Position numbers and translations under genes: made by a program. Of a stretch of 5,587 bases of DNA, positions 1 to 5,587 are shown one piece after another. Position 1 is the first letter of the stretch. Each line of letters opens with the position of its first letter. The notes beneath the pieces were generated by a model. The model was not told the origin of the DNA. It saw only the letters and a program-made list of their open reading frames with translations, and did not search any database. The stretch comes from Lachnospiraceae bacterium UBA3772 (GTDB taxonomy: Bacteria > Bacillota > Clostridia > Lachnospirales > Lachnospiraceae): NCBI GenBank assembly GCA_002371025.1, contig DFFQ01000085.1, positions 1 to 5,587 of the forward strand, read 5' to 3'.

Positions 1-34
1 CTTGACTGTTTATAGTTTGTCACCTAATTTAAAT

Positions 35-2614
35 CTATCTCTTTCTTGTTACTTTACCGTTAGCTACTTCATATTCTCCTGCTGAAATATGATAATTCTG
101 TCCAAACATGCTATCCCAATTATCATTTCCATCATTAAAACAGATATCTGCGCCAGCACTGTTGCCAAGATTGATCACGGCCATCCATCTATAACCGTTT
201 TTATCGCTCTTTTCCATCTTTACACCAGGAGCTGCTGTCCATTTACCATTAATGCTGTAATGAATATATGCTTCGTTCCAGGAATTGTTATTATAATAGA
301 TTACGGCCTTTCTCTCGATTTCTTCTATCTTACCGTTTTTAATTCCGTAAACTCCGCATCCTACCTGATAGTTCTTCTCACTTAAACTATCCCAGGCTCC
401 ATTACCATTATTAAAGCAAATATCTGCGCCAGTATGACCTGAAAGATCAATAGAATACATCCACTTGTATCCTGCCTTATCACTGGCCTTCATCTTACTT
501 CCTGGCACCTCAGTCCATTTACCATCTACTGCATAATGGATATAGGCTGTATCCCATGCATTGTCATAATAGATAACTGCCTGCTTTGTCTTTTTATCAA
601 CAATAGTTACTTCAATGATTTTTTCTGCAGTCTGACCTACTCCGTCTTTATATACATACTTAAATAAGTATTTGCCCGGCTTATCAGTATCCTTAAATTC
701 ATATCTATAATTTGAATCTGATTTTTCAAGCTCTTTATAAGACTTTCCGTCATCAACGCTATACATAAAGGTTGCCTCAGCATTTCCATCTCCATAAATA
801 TCGCCATTCACATATGCTGTAAGAATAAGCACTGAACCTGTTTCATATTCATCTGATGTTGAATAGTCATCCTTGCTATAACAATAAATGCTGCCAATTT
901 CTAATCCGGATACATTTACATTTTCAATGGTACTTCTTACTACTTCTTCTGTCTTAACATCCATTACATCAACAAAGAAAGTATCATTTCCAATAACTAG
1001 ATCTTCTGCTTTATATGGATATGGCATAAACTCTGTTGGTGTTGCAAAAATCGTACTGGAACCATTAAATTCAGGATTTGATTTGTAATAATACTCTTTT
1101 CCATCACATATAAGTCCGAAACGATACTTATAGTTACCGGTTCCATATTTTGCTATTACACTTAAATTTATTGATTCATCTAATCTTATATTCTCATTAT
1201 CAGACATTGTAAATGAATCTATTTCAAGTGCCTTTTGCTTTTCAATAGTTACAGTCCTTGCCTTAACTGTTTCCTTAGCTCCAAGGGAATCAGCCAATTC
1301 AACGTAAATATCGTATTCCCCATCCATTTCCGGAATCCATCTATACGTTGTTCCGTAAGCTTTATTTACATGAATGGTCTCTTTTCCATCAGCGTAATTA
1401 CCACCAACTACATAAAGATCATTTATATTTACTTTTCCAGTTCCTCCAGCAGTTGTAACATTTAAGTTAACGGTATTATTTACAAATAAGCTTGAAATAA
1501 CGCAATTAAGTTTGCTTACCTCAGGTCTCTTATTGATCTTAAACACATTATCATAGTAATATTCTTTTCCACCATACATGCAATATGTTCTTATTCTAAA
1601 ATCTCCAACCTTGTCAGGTGTCCATTTTAATTCTTTTTCTTTTGAATAATCACAAAGATCAGTAACCTTATCATTTTCAACTAATGCAAATTTATATTCC
1701 GGATCAACAAGGTCTTTTCCATTTAACTTTGCATTTGTAGTAAGAATTCTTTCAAGTCCTACTGTAGATTCATTTCCCTTAATGTCCCATGCAGTCTTAC
1801 CATCAATGAAATCTGTAAGTACAGCAACTTTTGATGAATCATCAACCTCTAATTGTTCGATTGATCTCTTATATACATCACCTTTATATTCGATATAAGC
1901 ATCCTTAAGAATAGTCTTATTCTGAGCCTTATTATCCTGAACCTCAACAGACCATTCATAGTCATCTAATGTATCAATGGTAATGTCATCAACAACATTG
2001 TCCAAGTCAAAAGCCATCTCTCCATCCCCTAAAGAAACTGATACTGTATTGATAGAATCATACATATACCATGCAAATCCATTATTTCCCCAGGTTGTTC
2101 CATGAGAGTTTGCAATCCTAAAGGCACCTCTTTCTGAGTCTTCTATAGTTCCATTACCATTAATGTCATAGCAGATATCATCATCATAACCTACAATAGT
2201 CATTTTGTGGTTTCCATCATCACCAGCCTCATATACTACCTTCTCTCCACCGTGGTACTTATCTGCTGGAATTGTTGCTTCTTTTCTACCATCAAATTTA
2301 GTAGAAAATGGAATTACATAACCATCATTAAGATACTGTTTAATTTCTTTAAGATCACTATCATCAGGAGAAGTAATCTGTCCTGGCTGATGAAGCCACT
2401 TAAAATCTCTTACCCTATGCTTGGCTGCATTTTCCCAGATATCCTTCTTAGCATACCAGGATACATTAGGTTTTTCTGAACGATATGAAGTGAAATCAGC
2501 TAATTTAAGATAAGGAGTACCTTCAGTTTTAAGTATATTAACAAGATGCTCTTCTGAACTTGAACCATTTACATTATTATGCTTTACCTGGCAATACGGA
2601 AAAGCAGGCGACAT
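35..2614 (-). CDS. C-terminal part of the cysteine peptidase: His/Asn half of catalytic domain, Ig-like domains, two CBM25 modules
   Basis: This is 859 residues from the first in-frame ATG after the stop; homology continues upstream of it (CRANDLTATSDNY, 2653-2615), so 2614 is not a natural start, and no Shine-Dalgarno sequence precedes it. Residues 1-190 complete the C1A domain: His136 in GNHKMTIVGY, Asn169 in IANSHGTTWG. Between them is a 12-residue EF-hand-type loop, DINGNGTIEDSE (150-161). Asn is followed by Ser-His instead of papain's Ser-Trp. Residues about 222-672 hold four Ig-like domains; GGKEYYY (348-354) and DGKEYYY (504-510) show two are related. Residues 677-859 are two CBM25-like modules with no membrane anchor after them. 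As a separate cytoplasmic protein it would have no evident function; it is best read as the remainder of the interrupted gene. Confidence 0.75.
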   Translation of the reverse strand: MSPAFPYCQVKHNNVNGSSSEEHLVNILKTEGTPYLKLADFTSYRSEKPNVSWYAKKDIWENAAKHRVRDFKWLHQPGQITSPDDSDLKEIKQYLNDGYVIPFSTKFDGRKEATIPADKYHGGEKVVYEAGDDGNHKMTIVGYDDDICYDINGNGTIEDSERGAFRIANSHGTTWGNNGFAWYMYDSINTVSVSLGDGEMAFDLDNVVDDITIDTLDDYEWSVEVQDNKAQNKTILKDAYIEYKGDVYKRSIEQLEVDDSSKVAVLTDFIDGKTAWDIKGNESTVGLERILTTNAKLNGKDLVDPEYKFALVENDKVTDLCDYSKEKELKWTPDKVGDFRIRTYCMYGGKEYYYDNVFKINKRPEVSKLNCVISSLFVNNTVNLNVTTAGGTGKVNINDLYVVGGNYADGKETIHVNKAYGTTYRWIPEMDGEYDIYVELADSLGAKETVKARTVTIEKQKALEIDSFTMSDNENIRLDESINLSVIAKYGTGNYKYRFGLICDGKEYYYKSNPEFNGSSTIFATPTEFMPYPYKAEDLVIGNDTFFVDVMDVKTEEVVRSTIENVNVSGLEIGSIYCYSKDDYSTSDEYETGSVLILTAYVNGDIYGDGNAEATFMYSVDDGKSYKELEKSDSNYRYEFKDTDKPGKYLFKYVYKDGVGQTAEKIIEVTIVDKKTKQAVIYYDNAWDTAYIHYAVDGKWTEVPGSKMKASDKAGYKWMYSIDLSGHTGADICFNNGNGAWDSLSEKNYQVGCGVYGIKNGKIEEIERKAVIYYNNNSWNEAYIHYSINGKWTAAPGVKMEKSDKNGYRWMAVINLGNSAGADICFNDGNDNWDSMFGQNYHISAGEYEVANGKVTRKR
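38..586 (-). repeat. Tandem repeat encoding two CBM25-like starch-binding modules
   Basis: Two adjacent units (586-314 and 313-38, 91 and 92 codons) share about half of their residues by eye. Both carry AVIYY, W-x-x-AYIHY, GKWT-x-x-PG-x-KM, SDK-x-GY, GADICFN, WDS and a closing NGK. This is the CBM25 pattern; the His of YIHY, the Trp of GKWT and the Trp of WDS match the positions of the starch-contacting residues I recall for CBM25, and all are kept in both units. The divergence says the duplication is old. The second unit ends only a few residues before the stop. Confidence 0.8.
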
Positions 2615-2653
2615 ATAATTGTCACTAGTTGCAGTTAAATCATTAGCTCTGCA

Positions 2654-2656
2654 TTA
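2654..2656 (-). other. Premature in-frame ochre stop inside the peptidase active-site domain
   Basis: Codon 124 reads TAA, between Glu123 and Cys125, 14 codons after the catalytic Cys. Reading frame and homology-type sequence continue on both sides with no length change, so this is a point change and not a frameshift or insertion. CAA, GAA or AAA are each one base away. The next base is T, a context that usually favours efficient termination, so programmed readthrough is not suggested. Confidence 0.85.
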
Positions 2657-3025
2657 TTCATAAGTAAATGCATAATAACATAATGCCCACGCATTACATG
2701 AACCAACTTCTTCCTGACTTTTAATTTCTGGAAAATACTTTTCTTTACTATTGTCTACAAACTTTGGAAAATTAGTCACCGTACCAGGTGTAGTATTAGA
2801 ATCAATACCATTAAGAACGCTGCTGACAGCACATACACCATAAGATGAAGCATAAGAATCATCATATACACTGTCTGTTGTTGTTGCTTCAATCGGACTT
2901 TCATTATTACCAGAATCATCAGCCTGGACACTCTTTACCATTCCAGGAGCCATAGATACTGCAATTGAAGCGCTTAAAGCCATTGAAACAAGTCTTCTTT
3001 TAAATATGCGATATCTATAAAACAT
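2654..3025 (-). CDS. N-terminal fragment of the cysteine peptidase: signal peptide plus active-site Cys
   Basis: This is a 123-residue product if the TAA is respected. Residues 1-35 form a signal peptide: a basic start (YRYRIFKRR), a hydrophobic core (VSMALSASIAVSMA) and a likely cleavage site after VQA. An acidic, Ser/Thr-rich stretch follows, then KYFPEIKSQEEVGSCNAWA, the start of the C1A fold with the oxyanion Gln104 and nucleophile Cys110 (codon 2696-2698). No I29-type inhibitor propeptide is visible; the stretch between signal and catalytic domain is short. The fragment ends at TYE, in the helix carrying the catalytic Cys, so it cannot fold as a peptidase alone. The start is well supported by the AGGGG site. 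Translation probably occurs, but the product is likely degraded. Confidence 0.75.
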   Translation of the reverse strand: MFYRYRIFKRRLVSMALSASIAVSMAPGMVKSVQADDSGNNESPIEATTTDSVYDDSYASSYGVCAVSSVLNGIDSNTTPGTVTNFPKFVDNSKEKYFPEIKSQEEVGSCNAWALCYYAFTYE

Positions 3026-3030
3026 TACAC

Positions 3031-3040
3031 TTTCCCCTTT
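3031..3040 (-). promoter_or_regulatory. Strong ribosome binding site of the peptidase gene
   Basis: The minus strand reads AAAGGGGAAA here. The AGGGG core ends 8 bases before the ATG at 3025-3023, which is ideal spacing. It fixes the start of the peptidase, and the protein then begins with a clear signal peptide. By contrast, the downstream ATG at 2614 has no such sequence before it. Confidence 0.85.
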
Positions 3041-3076
3041 CTTTTATGTTATTTAACTTCTGAAAAACAACATTTG

Positions 3077-3105
3077 ATATTAACTACCCGCAAAATGGCA
3101 TTCAA
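3077..3105 (-). promoter_or_regulatory. Likely sigma-A-type promoter of the peptidase gene
   Basis: On the minus strand, TTGAAT (3105-3100) and TAATAT (3082-3077) are separated by exactly 17 bases, each matching four of six consensus positions. Transcription would start near 3070, giving a leader of about 45 bases before the ATG at 3025, with the ribosome binding site inside it. This is the best-placed promoter in the gap. Its -35 box overlaps one arm of an inverted repeat (3096-3103 with 3138-3145), which could be an operator. Confidence 0.6.
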
Positions 3106-3145
3106 ATAAAGACATACAGAAATAAGGAACATTTCCGGAATGCCA
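3096..3145. repeat. 8-bp inverted repeat spanning the peptidase promoter -35 box
   Basis: TGGCATTC (3096-3103) and its exact reverse complement GAATGCCA (3138-3145) are separated by 34 bases, with arm starts 42 bases apart (about four helical turns). The first arm overlaps the -35 box. Such an arrangement would suit a dimeric regulator or a looping repressor, but an 8-bp repeat in AT-rich DNA can also arise by chance. Confidence 0.35.
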
Positions 3146-3346
3146 AATACAATTATTATTTTTTTTAGCATTGTGAATCACAAATCCCCAATCCACTTCG
3201 AAAAGTGGTACAAAAAAACTGACTTTTCCTTAAAGGAACGAACTTTTGTCCAAATGGTTCCAAGAGAAATAAGACATTGTTCATAGACTGTCAGATATAC
3301 CTTCTTGCGAAAACAAGTTAACATTAAGTCACTTAAAAGTCAATCC
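3106..3346. other. Non-coding intergenic region with several short inverted repeats
   Basis: No convincing gene is seen in this stretch. It holds a 13-base dyad TTGTGAATCACAA (3171-3183); a perfect 6-bp stem with a four-base loop, CCACTT-CGAA-AAGTGG (3193-3208), whose minus-strand loop reads TTCG; a dyad TTCCTTAAAGGAA (3226-3238); and a TTCCGGAA palindrome (3133-3140) beside the repeat arm GAATGCCA (3138-3145). A T-rich run lies at 3157-3166. None is followed by a T tract in the minus direction, so they are not obvious terminators. They lie upstream of the proximal promoter, so regulator binding is a reasonable inference but is not shown. Confidence 0.5.
3315..3343 (-). promoter_or_regulatory. 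Weak candidate distal promoter just after the terminator
   Basis: On the minus strand, TTGACT (3343-3338) is followed after exactly 17 bases by TAACTT (3320-3315). The -35 box is good. The -10 box matches only at T1, A2 and T6, the most informative positions. If used, it would give the peptidase gene a leader of roughly 280 bases containing all the inverted repeats of the gap. The poor -10 box makes this a secondary candidate. Confidence 0.3.
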
Positions 3347-3383
3347 AAAAAAAACAAAAGCATCAATATTGATGCTTTTGTTT
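3347..3383 (-). terminator. Rho-independent terminator of the galactanase gene
   Basis: A perfect 32-base palindrome (3352-3383) begins 35 bases past the galactanase stop. Read on the minus strand, it forms a stem of about 14 base pairs (arms CAAAAGCATCA and TGATGCTTTTG plus flanking A/T pairs) with a small AT loop. It runs into eight T residues (3354-3347), which overlap the end of the stem. This is a classic intrinsic terminator in the right place and direction. The plus-strand reading has a weaker T stretch and no upstream gene, so the minus strand is preferred. Confidence 0.9.
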
Positions 3384-3418
3384 AAAAATCACATTATTTT
3401 TTGATAATATCTGTCATT

Positions 3419-5587
3419 TCACTTTCTTTTTTTTGTTAAAAAACTGATTCCTCCAAAAATTGCAAGTGCAAGAATGGCAATTCCCCCTAAAACAATAGGT
3501 ATTACTGGTTTTCTATTATCCTTGATATTTTCAAGTTCTTCAGCGTTGGAAACTTCTTCGGTTTCCACAGTTCCATTGTTTTTCTTATTGCTTTCGGTAT
3601 TTTCTTCAGTTTTTTTTGTGTTATCGTTATTTAAATCTTCAGTCTTTTTATTATCAGCCTTCTTTTCTTCTGACTTAGTTGTAATTCTTTCTTTTTTCTG
3701 ATCTGTATTAGATACACTTACTGTATTATCAGGAATAACAGAAGCAACCAGTGTATCTTTAGATTCTACTTCTACTGCTGACTTTGCCTCTTTTTCTACA
3801 GGCTGATCATCATTTTTATCGTCCTTTTTTCCATCAGCCTTTCCATCATTACTTCCATCATCCTGCTTTTCTTCTTTGTTATCATCATTATCAGTTATTG
3901 CAGGATCCTCAGCCTCAACATATTCATCAATTTTATTTAAATAAAAATCGTCAAAATTGCCCCAGCTGCCGGAAGTACCTCTTACTATCACACCAAGTCT
4001 TACCTCAGTATTATCTTCCTTTACAGCAAAATCATCTGCTTTAACATCAACCCAGTTGCGCCAGCCTTTTAATTCTGTGTTCGAACCTTTAGAAATTTCA
4101 CTGCCAATCATTACATAAGCTCTAACCTGGTCGTTGGAATCACTGTCTCCATATTCCCCTTTCATCTCTCCCTGAACCTTAGCACCAAAACAATACACGC
4201 CCTTATTTAGGGTTATAGTCTGATAACCATTCAAAGAAAAATCTTTATCTGACCAGAAATGAAGCACATTAGTTCCTGATTTTGCGTTGCTTTCATCAGT
4301 CTTTATAGTTCCATCCTGCTCATTATTAAAACCGCTGATCCTTTCTACTGTCCATCCTTTACCCATTGGGCTTTCCTCAAACTTAGGATTAACCAGCAGG
4401 TTTTCTTTTTCAACTGTGATGTAGGTCTTGGTTGTATAAGTGCTGCTTATCTTTTCTTTATCAGAGTTTTCTTCCTCAACTGTAAATGTACCAACAACTT
4501 CATATCTTCCGTTTTTATTTACATTTACACTGTTCTTATCATTCCAGGTTACATTTACATTTTTTGTTGTATTATCGTTAAATGTTGCTTTTAAAACCGA
4601 AGGAAGTGTATAGCTTTCGCCAAGTTCAATTACCTGCTCTTCCACTTTTTCAACTGAACTAAACTTAAGTGGTGCTTTTGCTCCAGTTCTAAGATAATGA
4701 TAAGCTTTTAAACTCGATAAAGGATGACCATAAGCATCAAAGAGGGCTTCATTTTCAATAACATCTCCACCCCACCAGATTTTTGCATCTTCCTGGTACT
4801 CTCCAGCATATGAAGTTGCCCAGCCAGAGCCATATTTCTGCCACTTTTCCTTGTTTTCAGCAAGTTTTTTCTCATAATCCGGATCATTTTTTTCTATAAC
4901 ACTAACTGGCAGCCAGGCTGGTTCCCAATAGAACATTCCAATTCCAGCCATCGTGCCGTCATTAAGAGTGCCGCAGCTTGTTATACAGTTGGCAACATCA
5001 CTTATAAGATCCACCTGTCCCTGGGTGCCTACGCTGTAATAATAAGTATTAGCATCACCTTCTGTACGTGAATTGGTATTTCCATCAAATTCTTCAAATG
5101 TATATGCATACTGAGTTTCAGCCACCATTACTCTCTTCTGATAAGTTGATGCCACCTGAGAAAGCACACTCTTAAGATTTGATACTGTACCGTGGAAATA
5201 TGGATAGTATGAAGTAGCAAATACATCATAATCCACATTATTATCTGCTAATTTTTTTGCATAACCTGCATATCTTCCCTGGGTTTCAGGATTAGCAAAA
5301 TGTAATGCAACTAAAGCATCCGGGGTTACTTCTCTAACAGCCTTACTTCCGGCTTTAAAAAGCCTTACGATATTATCCCAGTTTGTCTCTCCACAAATGT
5401 AACCATTTGTTTCATTTCCAACCTGTACCATGCCAACGTTTACGCCAGCATTTTTTAATTGGGTAAGGCTTGTCTTTGTATAGTTATAAATAGCATCTTC
5501 TTTTTCAACCAATGAATAAGAAGTCCACTGTTTTGGTACATTCTGTTTTCCAGGATCTGCCCAGAAATCAGAATAATGGAAATCGAT
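3419..5587 (-). CDS. Membrane-anchored GH53 arabinogalactan endo-beta-1,4-galactanase, 5'-truncated by window edge
   Basis: An extracellular enzyme expected to cut beta-1,4-galactan side chains of pectin (type I arabinogalactan) internally. The frame is open to the window edge (722 visible codons; stop TGA at 3419-3421). The first residues, IDFHYSDFWADPGKQ, are a GH53 hallmark lying well inside the barrel, so the signal peptide and probably more than 100 residues lie outside. Visible residues 1 to about 303 are GH53: the acid/base Glu59 sits in VQVGNETN and the nucleophile Glu157 in VMVAETQY, followed by FYWEPAW and YGSGWATSYAGEY. The match to Bacillus GanB/GalA galactanases is close. Then come a Big_4-like Ig domain (about 312-393), a jelly-roll-like module starting NLLVNPKFE (about 395-553, probably CBM61, known as a galactan binder in GH53 enzymes), a D/E/K/N-rich linker (about 555-690) and a hydrophobic helix (694-717) ending TKKRK. 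No LPXTG motif is seen, so the tether is a plain membrane anchor. GH53 is near certain; CBM61 and Big_4 are recognised by eye only. Confidence 0.93.
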   Translation of the reverse strand: MDFHYSDFWADPGKQNVPKQWTSYSLVEKEDAIYNYTKTSLTQLKNAGVNVGMVQVGNETNGYICGETNWDNIVRLFKAGSKAVREVTPDALVALHFANPETQGRYAGYAKKLADNNVDYDVFATSYYPYFHGTVSNLKSVLSQVASTYQKRVMVAETQYAYTFEEFDGNTNSRTEGDANTYYYSVGTQGQVDLISDVANCITSCGTLNDGTMAGIGMFYWEPAWLPVSVIEKNDPDYEKKLAENKEKWQKYGSGWATSYAGEYQEDAKIWWGGDVIENEALFDAYGHPLSSLKAYHYLRTGAKAPLKFSSVEKVEEQVIELGESYTLPSVLKATFNDNTTKNVNVTWNDKNSVNVNKNGRYEVVGTFTVEEENSDKEKISSTYTTKTYITVEKENLLVNPKFEESPMGKGWTVERISGFNNEQDGTIKTDESNAKSGTNVLHFWSDKDFSLNGYQTITLNKGVYCFGAKVQGEMKGEYGDSDSNDQVRAYVMIGSEISKGSNTELKGWRNWVDVKADDFAVKEDNTEVRLGVIVRGTSGSWGNFDDFYLNKIDEYVEAEDPAITDNDDNKEEKQDDGSNDGKADGKKDDKNDDQPVEKEAKSAVEVESKDTLVASVIPDNTVSVSNTDQKKERITTKSEEKKADNKKTEDLNNDNTKKTEENTESNKKNNGTVETEEVSNAEELENIKDNRKPVIPIVLGGIAILALAIFGGISFLTKKRK

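Larger units (their letters stand above)
35..3025 (-). pseudogene. Secreted C1A cysteine peptidase with Ig-like domains and tandem CBM25 modules, interrupted by one in-frame TAA
   Basis: Reading through a single TAA (codon 124) gives one 996-codon frame from the ATG at 3025 to the TAG at 35-37. The order is: signal peptide (1 to about 35, ending SVQA), C1A domain (about 85-325), four Ig-like/Y_Y_Y-type domains (about 359-497, 503-594, 600-706, 708-809) and two CBM25-like modules (814-904, 905-996). The catalytic set is Gln104, Cys110, His273 and Asn306; the Gln-Cys spacing of six equals that of papain (Q19/C25). Neither part alone could work: the first has the signal and Cys but no His or Asn, while the second has His and Asn but no signal. 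The protein would be a secreted, glycan-bound protease. It is called a pseudogene because of the stop; a sequencing error is equally possible, in which case it is an intact CDS. Confidence 0.85.

Noticed and set aside
1..34. Terminator after the peptidase gene
   Set aside because: The 34 bases past the stop show no convincing stem or T tract; a terminator may lie beyond the window.
89..385. Plus-strand open frames opposite the peptidase and galactanase (also 888-1088, 1235-1465, 2207-2479, 3474-3701, 3784-4044)
   Set aside because: All lie antisense within clearly coding minus-strand sequence and have low-complexity, unfamily-like translations; they are shadows.
2612..2614. ATG at 2614 as the genuine start of a separate downstream gene
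   Set aside because: No ribosome binding site precedes it, no signal peptide follows, and it lies in the middle of a C1A catalytic domain that continues upstream in the same frame.
2654..2656. Recoding of TAA as a sense codon in this organism
   Set aside because: It is the only in-frame TAA in more than 1700 coding codons; a recoded TAA would be expected many times.
3193..3208. CCACTT/AAGTGG hairpin as a second terminator
   Set aside because: In the minus direction the stem is followed by ATTGGGG and not a T run; the T run lies before it.
3165..3284. A 39-codon minus-strand frame in the intergenic gap, starting MNNVLFLLEPFG
   Set aside because: No Shine-Dalgarno sequence before the ATG, no recognisable domain, and it overlaps the dyad-rich regulatory region; most likely chance.
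5510..5512. TTG codon as a possible start of the galactanase
   Set aside because: The same frame continues upstream to the window edge with strongly GH53-like sequence (HYSDFWADPGKQ), so the true start lies outside the window.

Overview
The window looks like a piece of an AT-rich Gram-positive genome, most likely a gut or rumen Clostridia member of the Lachnospiraceae type (Butyrivibrio/Roseburia/Eubacterium-like). This is an inference from the low GC, a strong AGGGG Shine-Dalgarno sequence, large secreted modular proteins, a GH53 galactanase closely resembling Bacillus galactanases, and a C-terminal membrane anchor ending TKKRK. No taxonomic marker gene is present.

All genes lie on the minus strand, so transcription runs from high to low coordinates. 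From 5587 down to 3419 is the 3' part of a GH53 endo-beta-1,4-galactanase gene. It is cut by the window edge, so its signal peptide and the first part of the barrel are missing. It carries a bacterial Ig-like domain, a probable galactan-binding module (CBM61-like), a long charged linker and a C-terminal transmembrane anchor. A strong rho-independent terminator follows at about 3383-3347. The 393-base gap holds one good promoter, one weaker candidate and several short inverted repeats.

From 3025 down to 35 is a secreted papain-like (C1A) cysteine peptidase gene of 996 codons. It has a signal peptide, a complete Gln/Cys/His/Asn catalytic set, a Ca-binding-type loop between the His and Asn, about four Ig-like domains and two tandem CBM25-type starch-binding modules. 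It is broken by one in-frame TAA (2654-2656), 14 codons after the catalytic Cys. The rest of the frame is intact on both sides, so this is either a very recent nonsense mutation or a sequence error.

Together the genes suggest surface or secreted enzymes for plant polysaccharide (pectic galactan, perhaps starch-associated protein) breakdown. The terminator and separate promoter say the two genes are separately transcribed. The most unusual points are the peptidase-CBM25 architecture and the single stop codon in the middle of the active-site domain.
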